Below, piece after piece: positions 28,141 through 29,902 of a stretch of 29,902 nucleotides of DNA (its first letter is position 1; each line of letters begins with the position of its first letter). A program made the translations under genes and the position numbers. This DNA is from DATJQA01 sp041169145. Lineage in GTDB: Bacteria > Patescibacteriota > Minisyncoccia > UBA6257 > 2-01-FULL-56-20. The stretch lies in assembly GCA_041169145.1 (NCBI GenBank), contig JBEEJO010000004.1:1-29902 (forward strand), in the 5' to 3' direction. Under the pieces are notes generated by a model that was not told where the DNA came from, did no database searches, and worked only from the letters and a program-made list of their open reading frames with translations.

Positions 28141-28178
28141 CTTGACGCCGCAACAGAACAAGAGTAGAAACCACTATT

Positions 28179-28484
28179 ATGGAAAACGAAAAAGATATTA
28201 TGCCGGATGTGACCGGTGAGCGTATGCAGGATATCGTTCAGGTAGAGAAGTACATGAAGTATTTTGACGAGATGAAGCAGCACGCCGTTCCCGAAGATCG
28301 GGAAACGCTGGAAAAGTGCGCGAAAGCGACATGGATGCTACAGCAGGAATGGCAGCGTCTTCAGGACGCCAGGGAGTTGGCGAAAGACGATGTGGAAACA
28401 TTTTGGAAGAACTTTGGGGGCGAATTTCCCGCTGAGTACGAGGCGGTGCAGAAAGACAGCGCGACGGACCGTCCGGCGGCGTAG
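28179..28484 (+). CDS. Hypothetical acidic helical protein between nusG and rplK
   Basis: A 101-residue soluble protein that I do not recognise. It is almost all helix, with acidic and aromatic residues (VEKYMKYFDEMKQHAVPEDR, WMLQQEWQRLQDARELAKDD) and no membrane segment. It interrupts the widely conserved nusG-rplK order and ends 9 bases before rplK, so it is probably co-expressed with them. A role near the ribosome or RNA polymerase is a guess from position only. Confidence 0.65.
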   Translation: MENEKDIMPDVTGERMQDIVQVEKYMKYFDEMKQHAVPEDRETLEKCAKATWMLQQEWQRLQDARELAKDDVETFWKNFGGEFPAEYEAVQKDSATDRPAA

Positions 28485-28493
28485 AACAACCTT

Positions 28494-28919
28494 ATGGCAA
28501 AAGAAATAAAAACAGTCCTCAAACTGCAGCTTGAAGCAGGCAAAGCGAATCCCGCTCCGCCGGTCGGCACGGCGTTGGGGCCGCACGGCGTGAACATCGC
28601 GGAATTCTGCAAACAATTCAACGAGGCAACAAAAGACATGACGGGCGACGTGGTGCCCGCGGAGATAACTATTTTCGTCGACCGTTCGTTCACGTTCAAG
28701 CTGAAAACCCCGCCGGTCGCGTCGCTCTTGAAGAAGGCCGCAGGTTTGGAGAAGGGCGCAGCGAATCCCTTGACGACCAAAGTCGGCAAGGTGACGAAAG
28801 CCGATGTGCGCGCCATCGCCGAACGCAAGATGCCGGACTTGAACACCGACAGTGTTGAGGCGGCGATGAAGATCGTGGAAGGGACGGCGAGGAGTATGGG
28901 AATAGAAGTTACGCAGTAA
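28494..28919 (+). CDS. rplK: Ribosomal protein L11 (uL11)
   Basis: A 141-residue L11 of the stalk base, which binds 23S rRNA and the GTPase factors. The N-terminal domain has LKLQLEAGKANPAPPVGTAL and GPHGVNIAEFCKQFNEAT, and the C-terminal RNA-binding domain has KVGKVTKADVRAIAERKMPD and SVEAAMKIVEGTARSMGI. Full length. The usual partner rplA (L1) does not follow; tmk does, after a long hairpin. Some CPR lineages are reported to lack L1, so the absence may be real or L1 may lie elsewhere. Confidence 0.96.
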   Translation: MAKEIKTVLKLQLEAGKANPAPPVGTALGPHGVNIAEFCKQFNEATKDMTGDVVPAEITIFVDRSFTFKLKTPPVASLLKKAAGLEKGAANPLTTKVGKVTKADVRAIAERKMPDLNTDSVEAAMKIVEGTARSMGIEVTQ

Positions 28920-28941
28920 ATTCAACTCTGTACGTTTTGGT

Positions 28942-28982
28942 AGTAAAACGTCTTTCTGATAGTATCAGAAAGACGTTTTACT
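28942..28982 (+). terminator. 20-bp perfect hairpin between rplK and tmk
   Basis: The arm 28942-28961 is exactly complementary to 28963-28982, with one unpaired base between. The TTTT of the right arm and the following ctctt resemble a terminator for rplK. The right arm ends 3 bases before the tmk ATG, so the structure would also border or cover that start. Confidence 0.6.
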
Positions 28983-28985
28983 CTT

Positions 28986-29609
28986 ATGTACAAGAACCCA
29001 CACCCCGGAAAGTTCATCGTATTCGAAGGTCTGGATGGTTCCGGTAAAACATTGCAGGGCGAAATGCTCGAAACGCGCCTCCGAACTGCGGGCAAACAAG
29101 TCACCTTGACCTGCGAGCCAACGAGGGACGGGACGCTCGCGGAGCAGATCAAAGACATTCTGAAACATCGAGTGCGCGCCAGCATTGAAACACTTCAACG
29201 TCTTATCAGCGAAGATCGTCGTGAGCACCTCGACCGCATTATCATCCCGGCGCTCAAAAAAGGGGACATCGTGATCTCTGATCGGTATTTTTTCTCCGGG
29301 TTTGCCTATGGCGTGTCGGAGGTGCCGCTTGAACGGCTTATTGAGATGAACAACGATTTTATCCTTCCGGACATGACGTTCGTTCTTACCGTTGCTCCGG
29401 AGATTTGCATTGAGCGTATCAACCGGCGGCTGGAGGATGCCGCAATGCAAGCAGAATTTTTTGAGCAGAGTGAAAAACTGAGGAAAGTCATGGTGGGCTA
29501 CGAATCACTCAAAACTCGCTTTCCCGACATGATCTTCCTGGACGGCGAACGGCCCCCCGACAAAATACACGCCGATATTGTGATGAAAGTGGAAAGTATC
29601 CTAGAATAG
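28986..29609 (+). CDS. tmk: Thymidylate kinase
   Basis: A 207-residue dTMP kinase making dTDP from dTMP and ATP. The P-loop is FEGLDGSGKT at 13-22, followed by CEPTRDGTLAEQI. The DR motif region is ISDRYFFSGFAYG at about 98-110, and a LID-like RINRRLEDA follows. It is slightly shorter and more basic than E. coli Tmk but complete. The start ATG lies 3 bases after the end of a 20-bp hairpin and has no Shine-Dalgarno. gatB begins 5 bases after its stop, so both are likely on one transcript. Confidence 0.92.
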   Translation: MYKNPHPGKFIVFEGLDGSGKTLQGEMLETRLRTAGKQVTLTCEPTRDGTLAEQIKDILKHRVRASIETLQRLISEDRREHLDRIIIPALKKGDIVISDRYFFSGFAYGVSEVPLERLIEMNNDFILPDMTFVLTVAPEICIERINRRLEDAAMQAEFFEQSEKLRKVMVGYESLKTRFPDMIFLDGERPPDKIHADIVMKVESILE

Positions 29610-29614
29610 CACTT

Positions 29615-29902
29615 ATGGCAGACTACACGCCGACAATCGGGCTGGAAGTTCATGCCGAATTGAAGACGCGGACGAAAATGTTCTGCGATTGCACGAACGA
29701 CCCGGACGAAAAACGCGCCAACACGAACGTTTGTCCGGTCTGTATGGGCCATCCCGGCGCGCTCCCGACCATCAACAAACAGGCGGTGGAGCATGTATTG
29801 AAGGCTGGTCTCGCGATCGGCGCGGAAGTGAACCCGGTTTCCAAGTTCGACCGCAAAAATTATTTTTACCCCGACCTACCAAAGGGATATCAGATATCCC
29901 AA
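29615..29902 (+). CDS. gatB: Asp/Glu-tRNA amidotransferase subunit B, start only
   Basis: The first 96 residues of GatB, cut by the window edge. GLEVHAELKTRTKMFCDC, CPVCMGHPGALP and KFDRKNYFYPDLPKGYQISQ are hallmark sequences of the kinase domain that activates Glu-tRNA-Gln or Asp-tRNA-Asn for amidation; the cysteines bind zinc. Together with the AspRS-like enzyme in this window, it could make Asn-tRNA by the indirect route. TAGAAT lies 7 bases before ATG, so a separate leaderless transcript is possible. gatA and gatC are not in view. Confidence 0.96.
   Translation, partial: MADYTPTIGLEVHAELKTRTKMFCDCTNDPDEKRANTNVCPVCMGHPGALPTINKQAVEHVLKAGLAIGAEVNPVSKFDRKNYFYPDLPKGYQISQ

Overview
The window looks like chromosomal DNA of an ultra-small bacterium of the Candidate Phyla Radiation (Patescibacteria), most likely Parcubacteria. 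Three things point there. Translation factor IF-2 is only 496 residues and starts at the GTPase domain. There are many small membrane proteins of unknown function. Several genes have a -10 box only 6-7 bases before the start codon, so their mRNAs would be leaderless. The phylum call is inference from gene content, not from rRNA.

Layout. (1) 1-2764, minus strand: the packaging end of a prophage that continues past the left edge (large terminase, a small-terminase-like protein, a ParB-methyltransferase fusion, a second helix-turn-helix protein), preceded by about 560 bases of hairpin-rich non-coding DNA. (2) 3325-6361: a NUDIX hydrolase, three small membrane proteins, a CBS-pair protein, tRNA-Leu(UAA) and a secreted hypothetical. 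(3) 6416-8323, minus: infB, rbfA and tRNA-Cys(GCA), with a palindromic element inserted in frame in the IF-2 G domain. (4) 8435-15761: a candidate genomic island. It begins at tRNA-Ser(GCU) and ends at a perfect 17-base copy of that tRNA's 3' end. It carries an HD-type (p)ppGpp-hydrolase-like gene, archaeal-type AsnRS- and AspRS-like genes, a methyltransferase, an amidohydrolase and a HIT protein, but no integrase. (5) 15774-18607: small housekeeping and hypothetical genes (DUF1697, YdeI/OmpD-associated type, SWIB, a zinc-binding protein) and a LexA-type repressor. (6) 18787-22071: a YNNG-repeat surface protein, an inverted-repeat element, an RRM RNA-binding protein with a structured leader, and small membrane proteins. 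(7) 22130-22625: a roughly 490-base, strongly structured candidate non-coding RNA with its own promoter and terminator, unlike any RNA family I recognise. (8) 22714-29902: gyrB, a large secreted protein with three NBR1-like Ig domains and a glycoside-hydrolase-like barrel, then secE-nusG-(hypothetical)-rplK, tmk and the start of gatB.

How the genes fit together. Most of the recognisable core is translation and transcription (infB, rbfA, secE, nusG, rplK, gatB, three tRNAs) and DNA maintenance (gyrB, lexA, tmk). AsnRS-like and AspRS-like genes occur in the same window as GatB, so this organism may have both direct and transamidation routes to Asn-tRNA. The strongest leads for new biology are the structured RNA before gyrB, the tRNA-Ser island, the palindrome inside infB, the RRM leader and the leaderless extended -10 promoters.
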